Assembly: GCF_003589595.1 (NCBI RefSeq) | Contig: NW_020654080.1 | Span: 618,432 to 682,431 of the forward strand | DNA: 64,000 nt | Source of the DNA: Hyposmocoma kahamanoa | Lineage: Eukaryota; Arthropoda; Insecta; Lepidoptera; Cosmopterigidae | Direction: 5' to 3' | Part shown: one piece after another, positions 11,431-22,379 of the stretch | Numbering within the stretch: position 1 is the stretch's first letter | How the letters are laid out: each line of letters starts with the position of its first letter | Program-made: the position numbers and the translations under genes | Notes under the pieces: generated by a model | The model's database searches: none | What the model saw: only the letters and a program-made list of their open reading frames with translations | Told to the model about the DNA's origin: nothing

Positions 11431-12133
11431 GGGCGCGTTCAAATTAGCCGCTGTTAGACGCGCTGCAGCAACGCTGCAGCCGCGCGACTGTCACTTTTCA
11501 AACAACTTTGGAAGCACTGCAACCTCACAAGCTGCAGTTTTTCAAACTAAGAGGGAGCAGAGGAAAAATTCCTAATCTTCGATTTGATTTTAGAGGGGTA
11601 TATCCACTTTAAAGTTAAAAATAAAATATTGTCTGAGTAACTACACGATTTATTCAAGCATAGACATTAATCAGAAACATAAAACAATAAAGTTTCCTCG
11701 ATAGATAAAAATCACGAAATGACCTCTAATTTTCACATTTTTTCGATTTATCCTGCAAATGCTACAGGTTATTAGGACAAAAATTAGATAATTAATTATA
11801 TTTATGAATGATCTACAACTGTCACTACGGATATTTTTTTAATCCCTTTAGTTTTAAAATTATTCCGCTAAAACGAATTTGGTAGTTTTAATGCGCAAAA
11901 TTCAACATCTCCTGTCGCATGTCACGAACTTCAGGCATATATTTGTTTCACAAATTTGGGCGGAGCCAACGTCAAAACTTTTTTGGCATGAGAGCTCTTA
12001 ACTACGATGGATGAAAATCGAATTGAAGAATTTACAGAGAATGTAAAACAACACCCTGCAATATGGGATAGCAGTTCCGCCAGTTATTCCAATCGACTGG
12101 ATAAAAAAGGCATGGGCTAATTTGAACGCGCCC
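11431..12133. mobile_element. Harbinger-like MITE, 703 bp, perfect 19-bp TIRs
   Basis: The left end GGGCGCGTTCAAATTAGCC is the exact reverse complement of the right end (12115-12133). Both sides are flanked by TAA (11428-11430, 12134-12136), a 3-bp target duplication typical of PIF/Harbinger. Near the right end is a MADF-like coding fragment (12007-12120). There is no transposase frame, so it is an internally deleted derivative of an autonomous element. A second copy lies at 26493-26835. Confidence 0.8.
12007..12120 (+). pseudogene. MADF-domain fragment captured in a Harbinger-like MITE
   Basis: The frame begins at ATG 12007 and reads MDENRIEEFTENVKQHPAIW then DSSSASYSNRLDKK. This is the first half of a MADF (Myb/SANT-like, BESS-associated) DNA-binding domain; such a protein is the usual second ORF of PIF/Harbinger elements. 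After DKK one extra G shifts the frame: without it the sequence would continue KAWANL, the expected MADF tryptophan motif. As it stands the frame ends 3 codons later, next to the TIR. The same extra G occurs in the copy at 26.7 kb. Confidence 0.6.
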
Positions 12134-12329
12134 TAATTATGCATAACTCCAAAGGTATGCTAAAGTGTACTAATCCAATCCCACCTCTCTTTAGTTGAGT
12201 TCATCATAACTATAAACTTATTAGACACCACACGTGGACGCACTCGTATATCACAGTGGACTTAGTACGAAAAATGCAATAAAATTTGCCAGTTTCACGT
12301 TGTCATATTTTAAAAGGATCTCATTCAGT

Positions 12330-12450
12330 GTCATTCATTTGTTATATTTTAATTCCTTTTTTAAACGACTTGAAAAAAGGAGGTTCTCAATTTGTGACAT
12401 TCGTGAACTGATTTTAATGATTCTTTTTTGTCGGAAAGAGGGTACCTCAG
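12330..12450 (-). repeat. Dispersed repeat 'R2' (GAGAACCTCC type)
   Basis: On the minus strand it reads tactgaggtaccctctttcc ... aattgagaacctcc then ttttttcaagtcgttt. The same order recurs on the plus strand at 58990-59225, with a scrap at 46610-46650. From memory this is a widespread arthropod repeat; the class is unknown to me. Confidence 0.6.
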
Positions 12451-12514
12451 TATTGATCCCATTTAAATTTGAAGGAAATATTCCATCTCTAAGGGTGACA
12501 AACTAGGGGATGAA

Positions 12515-12556
12515 TGACCCTAAGACATAAGTTGACAAGTCCTGAAGGCCTATAAT
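12515..12556 (-). repeat. R1 repeat scrap
   Basis: The plus strand reads gaccctaagacataagttga then caagtcc, matching the outer part of R1 copies at 30.5 and 35.8 kb. Only about 40 bp are present. Confidence 0.5.
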
Positions 12557-12689
12557 TTCGCCAACTCACATTACTACATGGCGGCAGAAATATGGAAGTA
12601 TAAGTAATATATAATATTATAGCCCTGCCCTCGATACTCAAGCGTTTCATCTCAGGGAGCAGGGGGTGACTGAAAACCGGCGCCGCGAC

Positions 12690-13362
12690 TGAATATTTAC
12701 TTATTATCTTAACCAAAATATTGGTTGTCTCAAAACAACCTATCAGAGTTAACCCTATTCATATAAATGATACTCCAGTGGAGCAGGTTCCGCATTTCAA
12801 ATACCTTGGTAGCATTATTACAGAGGACTCTAAATGTACCACAGACATAAGGACCAGAGTTGCAATGGCGAAGCAGGCATTCCATAATAAAAGAAACATT
12901 CTCACATCAGGAATACCGTTGGATCTGAAAAAAAGATTTGTGAAAGCCTATGTCTGGAGCACTGCACTCTATGGGTGTGAGACCTGGACCATCACAAAGA
13001 GAGACAGAGAGCGATTGGAGGCATTTGAAATGTGGTGCTGGAGACGTATGGAGAGGATAAGCTGGACCGAGAGAGTGACTAATGAGGACGTTCTGGAGAG
13101 GATTGGGGAACGGAGAGGCCTGACGGAGACAATAGAGAATAGGAGGGGAAAAATGTTTGGACATTTGTTGCGCAACGACGAACTATTGACGGTTGTTGTT
13201 GAGGGAAAGATGGAAGGAAGGAGACAGAGAGGAAGACCGAGAATGGCATTCTGTGACCAAATAAAAAGAAAGGTTAATGTGAGCAGTTACAGGGAGGTCA
13301 AGGAGTTGGCTATGGACCGTGAGGAGTGGAGGAGGCTACACCGACAAGAGCATGGCTCTTAA
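12690..13362 (+). pseudogene. RTE-type LINE ORF, C-terminal third
   Basis: The frame is open from before 12690 to the stop at 13360-13362. It carries the post-palm region of RTE-type LINE proteins: VEQVPHFKYLGSIITED (RT motif D/E region), RTRVAMAKQAF, LYGCETWT, the C-terminal CW..ERISWTERVTNEDVL, a GKMFGHLLRND block, GRRQRGRPRM and EEWRRL. The catalytic palm and the endonuclease are absent, so this is a 5'-truncated copy. It is followed by aaataaaatgaatgaat, a LINE tail. The coding part is uninterrupted for about 220 codons, suggesting a fairly recent insertion. I cannot place it in a named element. Confidence 0.85.
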
Positions 13363-13379
13363 ATAAAATGAATGAATCT

Positions 13380-14200
13380 TAAGTGTAGTTATTTTTTAAG
13401 GTTTTTATAATTTTGTTTTGTTAATATCGGAGGCAACAAAGAGAGATTTTGTTTTTATTATTTATTATTATTAAAACCAGTAGTGCCCCAGGGTGTATTC
13501 CGTTGCACTGGTACTACCAGTTTCTCAAAATTCCCTGTGACTTTTCTCTTTGAGACCGAGTAATGTGTGCAGTTGTCTGTCGCTATTATTTTTATTATAA
13601 TAGACAATTTGTGTCAGCACTCGGCGGCTTAATTGTCCGGAATACCTATGAAACTGCGAACACACTATAACAATAACCGTTAACTTGTGCTGCCCGTAAA
13701 CCTGTCAGTCGATTAACCGCTCTGCTGCTCAGACACCAAGGTCTGGATAAAGACATTAAATGTTTGTTTGCTCTTTATCTTCGTTCTGATTCATGGCAGT
13801 ATCATTCTGACTCAGTTATTTATTAGTATGTTCCCTATTGCTTACAAGTTGCTCGCGCCGGAACTTCCATTGTTTGTTTTGAAAAATCGCTATTAGAACA
13901 TTAATCAAACGTATTATTGAGATTTTTTGTGAAATAACTCGACTTTTTATTACGATTAGATCGAACACATAGAAGTTTTTTTTCGACCCAATGGAAGTTG
14001 GACCTACGACTATACTGTACCGTAGTATTGCTCGTACCAACTGAGCCACGAGTCAAATCATCGAGTTGTCGAAATTCTCCTATGTGTTTTTGTTAAAGAT
14101 CTTTGTACTGGATTTTTGGCCATTCCGCGCCGCCAGTGACATCTAGTGAGAGGTTTTAAAAAGTTGGAAATAATAAGTCGAAGAAAGATATTTTTATCTC
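13380..14200. other. Intergenic, with a SINE-D remnant at 13975-14055
   Basis: Mostly unassigned AT-rich sequence. At 13975-14055 the plus strand reads gtaccaactgagccacg and upstream ggacctacgac, resembling the antisense tRNA-like head of SINE family D seen at 17.6 kb. Confidence 0.4.
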
Positions 14201-14562
14201 GAGTTCTTAGGTTTTCGCGAATGTTACACATAGGAAATGAAACTATTTTTCCGGATTTTAATCGTATATTTGTTTTTTTGAAACAAACCGACGACGTTTC
14301 GAGCTCTTTACAGGTCCCATGGTCACGGTTGACTGAGGTGGTACAGTCATCAACCAGTTATGTCTAATATTAATGCAAACCTATTTTTTCACTATAATTA
14401 TAAAAGTTACTAATTAAATACCTTATTTTTAATTTTACAAAGAAACATTCAATTTACGCTACATGGTTTTACAAATTATTTCATTGTAACAATATGAATT
14501 TTTATTAAGTTAAATTTATTATGAATTAATAATGGAAATTAGAATAAATTAAAACGTATTAA

Positions 14563-15140
14563 TTAGTATGTCTGTTTGGGATTTTTCATCAGAGGAAATA
14601 CTGGATTCCAAACTACGGAGAAACCATCTTCCCTGTTGGTTTTAAATTTAAGGACCTGGGGTTTGTCAAACTTCGTTGAATGTGCAGGTTTATCCATGAC
14701 ATGCTCGCAGACTGCAGACTTGTTTACGCGACGGTGTTTGACATCAGCTATATGTTCTTTGACGCGGGTACAAATACTTCGCTTCGTTTGTCCAATATAA
14801 GAGAGACCGCACTCACAGTCAAGCTTGTAAACTCCTGCGTCCTGTAAGGGGATGTTACATTTCACGGGTCTCAGGAACTGAGAAATCTTCCTCAGGGGCT
14901 TGAAATAGGTCTTGACAGATGCACCCTGAGGACTGTTACGATCTTGTCTGCAACACCTCTCACGTAGGGTAAAATGGCAGGTCTTCGCTCGACTGTTGGC
15001 GGTATCACACGGGGCCTGCGGCATTGGCGTGGAATCTTCAACTTATTCGCAGGTAGGACTTGCTTTATATGCTGAAGTTCCTCTGCCAGATGATTACTGT
15101 CGCAGACACCACGTGCTCTCTGAAACAAAGATTTGCCCAC
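14563..15140 (-). pseudogene. Penelope-like GIY-YIG endonuclease and RT linker
   Basis: The frame at 14563-15024 (153 codons) carries the linker FKPLRKISQFLRPVK and then the GIY-YIG domain: GVYKLDCECGLSYIGQTKRS at residues 64-83, TRVKEH at 86-91 with the conserved Arg, and AVCEHV at 104-109 with the conserved Glu. The C-terminus (NREDGFSVVWNPV) follows an internal deletion. The adjacent frame 14892-15140 continues upstream (RARGVCDSNHLAEELQHIKQ, LPYVRGVADKI), so a frameshift separates the two. In Penelope-like elements this nuclease nicks target DNA for insertion. Motif residues look intact, but with no RT the copy cannot move alone. Confidence 0.8.
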
Positions 15141-15176
15141 GGTAGCTAACTGGCTAGGAAACTATATACCATATAA

Positions 15177-15410
15177 CTGCCTCCGTGGCCGAACGGTTAC
15201 CATGCCAGACTGCCACGCATAGGTCCCAGGTTCGATTCCCGGGCCGGGAGAAATGTTTGTATGGCCTACATTTATTTCTCTCGTGAGTTTGGGTGTAATT
15301 TGTGGTAGTCTATGTGTGCGTCCATGGCACCCGCGACACAGGGTTTCCCTAGTGCGGGGCTATGTTGAGTGTGTGCGTTATTTATTTATTATTATTATTA
15401 TATATTATAT
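15177..15410 (+). mobile_element. tRNA-derived SINE, family A (copy 2, best preserved)
   Basis: Starts ctgcctccgtggccgaacgg (box A), with box B ggttcgattcccgggcc at about 15229, body aaatgtttgtatggcctaca, gtgtgcgtccatggcacccg, and a TTA-rich tail at 15380-15410. It is inserted in the 5' part of the Penelope-like copy. Confidence 0.85.
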
Positions 15411-15805
15411 TGAGGAAACGTTGGTTTGTTTGTAAAAACAAATGTACGCGATTTAAATCCGGAAAAATAGTACATTTCCTAAGGTATTTTTATATTCCAT
15501 GCAGTTATTTATTTAAAAAAAAATTCAATACAAACGCAGCTATTTTGCACGATGAAAGTTTCACTGGATTCGCGGAGTAGCCGATTCATTTACTTCCATG
15601 ACTTCCCAAAGTAACACCAGAATCTATTAATTAACAAATTTACCCGATACTTTGATTTAAACTTTAACGATTTTCACACATTATTTGATTTTTTATTCGG
15701 GACTTACATATTTTAATTACCGCGACGTTTCGCTTCGTTTCACGGATTATACGTGATTGAGACCCGAATTAAAAACCAAATAAAATGTACCCGAAACTCA
15801 AACTC

Positions 15806-16083
15806 ATCATCATCATCATCAACCCACTTATATGTCCCACTGCTGGGTATGGGTCTCCTCTCAGGACCAGTTCAGACCTTAGCCCGCTACGCTGACCGAA
15901 TGCAAGTTGGGGATTTTTGACCTTCTTCAACATGCAGGTTTCAGCACGATGTTTTCCTCCCCTAAAAAGCTCATGGTTAATTATAAATTAAATTTCACAC
16001 ACAAATTCAGGGATGCAAGCACGGATTCGAACCCACTGCTTGAGAGGCGGTAAGTCACACAATTAGACCACCACGGCTTCCTC
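15806..16083 (-). mobile_element. tRNA-derived SINE, family B (copy 1)
   Basis: In minus orientation: a tRNA-like head near 16025-16080 (box B complement ggattcgaacccactgctt), a body with caacatgcaggtttcagcac on the plus strand, and a tail containing gtcccactgctgggta and ATC repeats at 15806-15820. Related copies are at 33.75, 35.3, 50.9 and 53.95 kb. Confidence 0.75.
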
Positions 16084-16509
16084 CACCTAGTACCTAAAAG
16101 TACCTCCTAATATTTAATTCTTAAAAACATTATTATACGTAAATGAAAGCTAAGGTACAATGAACTCATCAGAAAGTACTTGTGTACGATAAATTAAAAA
16201 CAGAGTGCGTCAGAGCGTTCGCGTGAATTTACCGAAGAGCTTTCGAGTAAATTAATAGAGCAATGAACATGCTCGTAAACATCGCGTTAACTAACGCTAA
16301 CTTTGGGTTCAACGGTTGCAGCAACGAGTGAAAAATGTTCCTTACTTATGAGCAAAACTCTGAATCGGCAAAGTACATTTACCTAAACTTCTCCATAAAG
16401 CCTTTTTGGAACACACTGTAGAGGCGTGTTCTTTGGTTGGCCTGTAAAAACAATATATAAAATTGTAACTAAGTTTATTAACTGTTAGGATATTTCACCA
16501 ACATGATAT

Positions 16510-16860
16510 TCAATTTTTTTTTTGTGAAATTACTCCACTAGTTTGTTATAATAATAATAACATAATAACGCACACACTCATAGCCCTAAACCAGGGAAAC
16601 CCTGTATCGAGGGTGCCATGGACACACACATAGATAAACACAAATTACACCCTAACTCACGAGAGAAATAAATGTAAGGCATACATATTTCTCCCGGCCT
16701 GGGAATCGAACCCAGGACCTCTGCGTGGCAGTCCAGCATGGTAACCGTTCAACTACGAACGCAGTTTATTGATACAAAGACCGAACACTCAGAGAAAATT
16801 CCTTCGATCTGCTGGCTGGATTCGAGCCAACTAAGCCAGGGAACGCTGGTTTGTTCGCAC
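16510..16860 (-). mobile_element. SINE family D copy split by SINE family A copy 3
   Basis: The SINE-D tail (gaaattactccactagtttg) at 16525-16550 and the SINE-D head (ccttcgatctg...ggattcgagccaac) at 16775-16845 are separated by a SINE-A copy at 16557-16765 (minus strand; gcgttat-type tail, box B complement gggaatcgaaccc). This is SINE within SINE. Confidence 0.7.
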
Positions 16861-17599
16861 CTTACGTTTTTTTTATAATAATATTTTTTTTTTAACTGTT
16901 TACATTTTACAATATCATCATCATCAGGCGTCTCCTTTTAAGCATAGCAATGCCTGTGATAGGGGAGTCCGCTCTTCCATTACCATAGCTTTCTAATGTA
17001 TAATCATAGTGTATGTAAAATATTTAAGCATTTCAAACCTTAAATTAAATTGAATATTGGTAATTAGCTGAGCTAAAATAACTTTTTATATTTATGGGGT
17101 TTAATATTTATTATCTATTAAGAGAATGCAGTACAAAGTCACGTAGTGTATTTTGAGTTATATGCGTAGCGTTAAAATTTATTGTGGGAATTTATAGTGA
17201 GTGTACAGGTATATGTGTATGAGTGTATATTTAAGAATACTACAGTATGGATTTCAGAAGCGTCTGAACTTCCTCATAATTAAGAAATTTCAACCACTTA
17301 CATATGTTTTTGCATTCATAATAGGTTTTTTTTTTAATATATGTAATTCTTTATTCCTTGGTACTTGGTGCAGCGGGCTTATTAATTTTATTATATAGAT
17401 AGGCTGAGCGTCTCCTGTACTGCATACCAGCAAATGTTAATTTAGTATTTATTTTTATATAAATATGTTGCATCCTATAAATAGAAATCTTTTGACAGAT
17501 TTTTCTCATAGATGGCGCTACGACTAAAAAGTCGTTGAAAAAAGCCAAGTACAAAGACACGACGCAAGCACATAGAAAAATTCGTGAGGTCCGTTGGTT

Positions 17600-17760
17600 C
17601 GTTCCGTGGCTTAGTTGGTATATATAGTACCGTCTAGTACGGTATGCAAGAAGACGTCGGTTCGAATCCGACCGGATCGAAGGATTTTTTCTGAATGTTC
17701 GATCTTTGTATTAATAATTATAACAAAGTAGTGGAGTAATTTCACAAAAAAAAAATTGAA
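17600..17760 (+). mobile_element. tRNA-derived SINE, family D, with tRNA-like head
   Basis: Bases 17600-17680 fold partly as a tRNA. Acceptor arms 17600-17606 and 17673-17679 pair at 6 of 7 positions. Box A is TGGCTTAGTTGG. The anticodon stem TACCG/CGGTA is perfect around a 7-nt loop with TAG at the anticodon. The T arm GTCGG-TTCGAAT-CCGAC is perfect. The D stem does not pair, and the body continues into ttcgatctttgtattaataa and gtggagtaatttcac, shared with other family-D copies, so it is a SINE and not a working tRNA gene. Confidence 0.7.
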
Positions 17761-17985
17761 TATCAATTCAATAAAAATTTAATTAAAAATTCATTGTTAC
17801 CTTTTCCGAAAATGGCGTGTTGATATTACAGAGTAGTATATTGGTATGACACGGTAATTAAGTGTATTTATCTTCCTATCTCTGTTAATTAGATTCTATT
17901 TGTAAATGGTGGCTGGCCTTCATACACCATACACCAAGATGTGAATAACAAGAAAACTTTTAGGCACCATTTGCAGAAGACATGA

Positions 17986-18220
17986 ACACCCCTCATGGAA
18001 GAATGACTTAAGTTGAGTTACGTCAAACATGTTTATTGCCCCATTAGATACAGAAACATTTATCCCACATCCTCTCCAATTCTTGTAACTCTAAAATCTA
18101 CAATACTAGTCGATATATTAACAAGTATTGGAGAGGATCTGGGTTACATTTTTCGGTATCTAATGGGCAATAAACGTTTTTGACGTAATTTCACTTAAGC
18201 CTTTCTTCCATTAGGGGTGC
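17986..18220. mobile_element. MITE 'M', long-TIR copy 1
   Basis: The two halves are inverted repeats of about 100 bp: left acacccctcatggaagaatg ... gtttattgccccattagata; right, reverse-complemented, gcacccctaatggaagaaag ... gtttattgcccattagatac. There is no coding capacity. A shorter copy lies at 33852-34009. Confidence 0.75.
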
Positions 18221-18224
18221 TATT

Positions 18225-18770
18225 GTTACAACCTTATTGTACAAGCATACAACAAACACCTTACGTTTGCTTTAGTAAAACAATATAAAAATATTATAAG
18301 TTAAAAGCATTATTAATTCACAAGGCGAATTCGAGACCACAATTCGCATTGAGACGGAAACTGTCACAATACACTTAAAGCACTTAATATAGTCACGTTT
18401 CGTTTCACTCAAAATAATTGAATTGAAAATGCAAAGAATCAAATTGCAGTAAAACCGCCACGCCCACTACGCCATTTATTTTGTTCCCTGTTCTTGTGGC
18501 ACTCGCATATTGTAATATTTATAATAAGAGTGTCGGACAAAGCGGGTTGAAGCGAGGCAGAGGGCGCGTGAACAAGACTTAATGCCCGCAAAAAATGTCG
18601 TCTGCGGTCGCAATGCGCGTGCCCATTGCTTCTTCATTTGTGCCTAATAATAGCAAATAATTCACACCCTGACTGTGATGGCCACATCTGCAAAAATGAC
18701 AACTTTTCATGAGAGAGGTTTAAAGATTCTTCGAACGAAATTAGACGATAACGATAATGTACCTAGTTCG
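18225..18770. other. Unassigned intergenic sequence
   Basis: No gene recognised. Bases 18465-18620 are GC-richer than the surroundings. Confidence 0.35.
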
Positions 18771-18773
18771 TAT

Positions 18774-19580
18774 AATAATAATAATAATAATAATTCATTA
18801 TTGACAGGCATATACCCATATTAAGTATAAATTACAATTATATATAAAAACAAAAGCACAAGCAAAAGCAAGAGCAATAAAAATAAAATACAATACAAAC
18901 CGCTTATAAGATAAGCCTGTCATTTGTTATTTCCATCACGATGCACGGAAATCCAGTGTTTAAAAAAGGAATTGTGCACATGCTCACAGAGAGTACGGAG
19001 AATCCTGTTGTCAGACGCACGGAGACGGCTCCAAAAGCTGGCGACGCGAGATCTTATTATTGCGAAAAAATCAGGAACTCCGGCCTCGGCAAACATGCTC
19101 GATGCGCTGTAGTATCTCGGCTGGTTCATTAGAATGTGATATCCATCATTATACTGCACTCTAATGGTGCTCATCGCGCGTTTAGACAACCTAACCATAA
19201 ACAATATGCCCTAAACAACGTCACTCTGACATCACTACTACACCGCGCGAATCTGCGCGCGAGCATGTTGCACCGGACGGCTACAGCCGCTCTCGTTCTA
19301 TGTCGTCATCATCAACTAGACTCTCCGTTAGCACGTGCCCAAGGTATTTGAATTTATTCACCCTCTCCACTTGCGAATTGCACCATCTAAAAACACGGGC
19401 GGAACGTTCGCCGGACCCCTTCCTTAAAGACCACCAGTTGTCTTCGGGACATTATATTTTAAGCCGTAGTTCTGAGCATACTGCTCATACAGCGCCAGTA
19501 GCTTTCGCAGACTATTGATCGAAGGGCTGAGGAGCACTGTATCATCGGCATAGCTCAAGTTCAAGTATTATGTTTATGAC
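18774..19580 (-). pseudogene. LINE reverse transcriptase C-terminal half, frameshifted
   Basis: On the minus strand the copy runs from NLSYADDTVLLSPSI (motif C, about 19530-19560) through LLALYEQYAQNYGLKYNVPK, VNKFKYLGHVLTESL, DDDDIERERL, CNMLARRFARCS and TLFRAYC to STIRVQYNDGYHILM, SASSMFAEAGVPDFFAIIRS and the stop at about 18920. At least two frameshifts and one stop break it. The 3' UTR ends in a TAA/TTA repeat at 18774-18795, which serves as the LINE tail and explains the microsatellite. Part of the same family recurs at 47.9 kb. It is dead. Confidence 0.8.
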
Positions 19581-19591
19581 CGTCATAAAAG

Positions 19592-19779
19592 CACTGGTGA
19601 AATTACAGGCACATGGTAGTTGTCAACTTATTCTCAGGGTGACGGGCGCAGCGGCAGTGCCCCTAAGATCTTTGCGATTTAAAGCTCTGAGTGGCACTAC
19701 AATTGTTATTGATAGGCGTGTCGCTTACCGCCAGACGCACGACTTGTACATCCCGTCACTTGGTGTTCTTAAAAAAAAA
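19592..19779 (+). repeat. Dispersed repeat R1 (copy)
   Basis: Contains aaattacaggcacatggtag, gggtgacgggcgcagcggca, agatctttgcgatttaaagc and ends tcccgtcacttggtgttctt followed by an A run. Confidence 0.75.
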
Positions 19780-19784
19780 CTTTT

Positions 19785-21180
19785 AACGTTTGATCGCATA
19801 TATATACGGCTTTATATACCTTTAGGCAAGAATTTGGTTATGATTAATGTAATGTTTCTTTGATTAATGGTCTCTTTTGTTCCGTTGTGCATAATTGCTG
19901 AGTTGTGTGGTAATGCCCCTATACGACGAAGAACTTGATTCCGAAACGAATGTCTTGCATTGCAGCATTTCCGGCAGACGTGCTATATTAATCCTATTTA
20001 ATACCCTTTAAAATTTTCCCTTTTCGCTACTGGTTACTTATACTTAAGCTTTAAAACATAATGTAGTAATTGATTTGACAAAGACTAGAGCACTCCGCCT
20101 TAATGGCATCAGCTTATAGATAACAGATGTTTTATGTTACAGTACAGCCATACTTTTATAATACATAATCAGTTTTGTAATTTTCAAGTCATTGTTGTTC
20201 GTTGTTCGGGATTTGAATTGAATTTGAATATCGTAACGGCTGATGTAAATGGATACGTGGTCTCCACAAATCTCTGCAGTAGCGCTACAATTTAAGACGA
20301 TTCGTCGCGTGAAAGGACGCTAATGCGGTATTGTTGTGCACATCTCGCTTTGATCGCATTCGCAGTCGCATTCGCATTAAGAACGCGATGTGTATCGCGT
20401 AATGCAATCTATGCACTGCTATTGTCATTAATAGGGTTGTGGCAACTCTTTGGAGAAGTTTTTAAAATTTGAACACAATTATCATGTCCTATTAGTGTAT
20501 CGGTTGATAAAAAAACGCACTACTAACTAAACTAAACTAAACTAAAAAACGCACGCCAGTAAGCCTGTTGTCATTTGGATATTGCTGATACCAAATATTT
20601 TGTATGTACGTTATGTTTGTTCCTAATTTTCTAACGTATGCAAAAATGTATCATTTTTTGTGACGTAGTTAATGCAGTACAATATTATTCACTGATCACT
20701 GATGCACACTGCACTAAAAATTATTGTTTTGAAGGATTGTAAAAAACTTATTTTTTACAATAGACTGCCATAACCAACAGTGACCATTTTGTCGTTACCT
20801 TTAAATCCGCTAGATGGCGTTGACCCATTTTATACAAAATACTGAATCGTGATTTTAAGATCCGAATATTGTGGCAGACAATCCCTTTGACTACAACCCT
20901 GGCGACCACATCACTCGCCCCATTACAGAACACTGTACACTAAATTAAGAAAGAAAGAAAGAAAGAAAAATAATTTATTTGGCAACATTTTACAATAAAT
21001 AATACAAAACAAACACAATCATACATTAATTTTGTTACCAAAACGGTCACCACTCAGCTTTTTGTAATGAGACGTTGAAGAACGCCTCATTACGCTGATT
21101 ACGCTGAAATTACATCCCCAGCTCAGCGTGTGCAACGCAGATTCTACAGCAACCCCTTCTGGTGAATTCTAGTTATGAGC
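19785..21180. other. Intergenic with simple repeats
   Basis: No gene recognised. Simple repeats include a ctaaa-type pentamer run at 20521-20547 and a GAAA run at 20948-20970. From about 20975 to 21180 the sequence (ataatttatttggcaacatt, aaacggtcaccactcagctt) resembles dispersed repeat sequence; tcaccactcagc also occurs at 8440. Confidence 0.4.
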
Positions 21181-21289
21181 CCTCGGTTTGCACTGTTGTC
21201 TGATAGCTCAGCCAAGATCATCAGCATCCAACTGCAAAATCTCCTTCAAAACAAAAAATGGCACACCATCAACTCGCCTATTTGACGAG

Positions 21290-21390
21290 CTCTGTTGTCG
21301 AGTGGCTTGTACACCGATTTTCATGATGTTGCCATCTCTGAGATCCCGAGTTCCATGCCTGCCTGGGTCAACGTAGGAAACTAACTTTTC
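21290..21390 (+). mobile_element. tRNA-derived SINE, family C (copy 1)
   Basis: Reads gtcgagtggcttgtacaccg (box A-like), tttcatgatgttgccatctc, and gatcccgagttccatgcctg (box B-like). The reverse complement recurs at 40290-40380. The adjoining minus frame 21208-21444 is a by-product of the repeat. Confidence 0.55.
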
Positions 21391-22037
21391 TTCATTGTCT
21401 CGAATCTGGGTGTTTGTGATACCGTCGTTGTTTCCAATTTCCATAAAACAAGTGCTCTACTTACTTACTTTGGGATCAGAGCAACGTATGTTGATGTTGT
21501 TTAATATGTATGTATTTATTTATATTTACCTATTGATAGGCATCCGCTGGTCTTGTCCAACTGGAAAAGTCTACGTGGAACTTTACCTGGTAACTTGTAT
21601 TAGGTATACCAGATAAACGAATATTCACAACAAGAAAAAGACTTTAAATGGATTCGATGATTGCGTCACAACGCCTCACACCCCTTGCAGGATTACAAAA
21701 TTACGAAGAGACAACCCTAGCTACAAAAGGTTAAATATGTCGAAGGAAATTTGTGCATTTAATTGAGTGTGAAAAAGCGAGATTTGCGACAATTGTCATT
21801 TGCCTAAAAATGTGGCACTTCCTGCACTCGGCGACGGCTGCCAATGACGGTAAATGAAGTACGACCTATAAATTATATGAGATTGTGCAATCAATTGGAA
21901 TATAAAATGTGAGACCAAATTCCAAAAACCTCAATATATTTTTTGACGTTGTGCAAATTGTATTCTTTCAGTCCACCAAATAATTCGTACCCTTGTACAA
22001 CACCGCCACGTGTGATCAAAAGTACATTTGCACATAG

Positions 22038-22298
22038 GACTACTGACCTATTTCTGCCGTCAAGCAGTGATGTCAGCATTACTGTGTTTCAGTTTTGAAA
22101 GGTAAGTGGTGCTGGTGAAATCACAAGCACATGGGACTTGTAAACTTATGTCTCAGAGTGACAGGCGCAGTGGCAGTACTCCTCAGGTCTTTGCGGTTTA
22201 AAGCTCTGAGTGGCACTGCAACTGTTATGGCCAGGCATGTGGCTTACCATCCGGCACATGACTTATTCGTTCAGTCACTTAACTACTATGATAAAAAA
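22038..22298 (+). repeat. Dispersed repeat R1 (copy)
   Basis: Longer copy with the 5' part (tttctgccgtcaagcagtga, tgtcagcattactgtg), the core (agtggcactgcaactgttat) and the end (cgttcagtcacttaactact). Confidence 0.75.
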
Positions 22299-22379
22299 AT
22301 TGATTATGGACATAATCTTGTGACATTTCATAACTCTTCTATTTGTTATGTTTTTTAATAATAGAATAAGTGGGCATTT

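Larger units (their letters stand above)
14205..15482 (-). mobile_element. Penelope-like element copy 2, interrupted by a SINE
   Basis: A minus-strand retroelement remnant: 3' non-coding part at 14205-14560, the nuclease and linker region at 14563-15140, a SINE insertion at 15177-15410, and the terminal repeat again in inverted orientation at 15412-15482 (tttaaatccggaaaaatagt). It lacks the RT domain, so it is 5'-truncated, yet it keeps inverted terminal sequences at both sides, as does copy 1 at 565-1195. Confidence 0.75.

Noticed and set aside
17600..17680. Functional tRNA gene
   Set aside because: D stem does not pair and the downstream body is shared with other family-D SINE copies.
18924..19132. 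Plus-strand frames over 18.9-19.35 kb
   Set aside because: They are antisense shadows of the minus-strand LINE RT.
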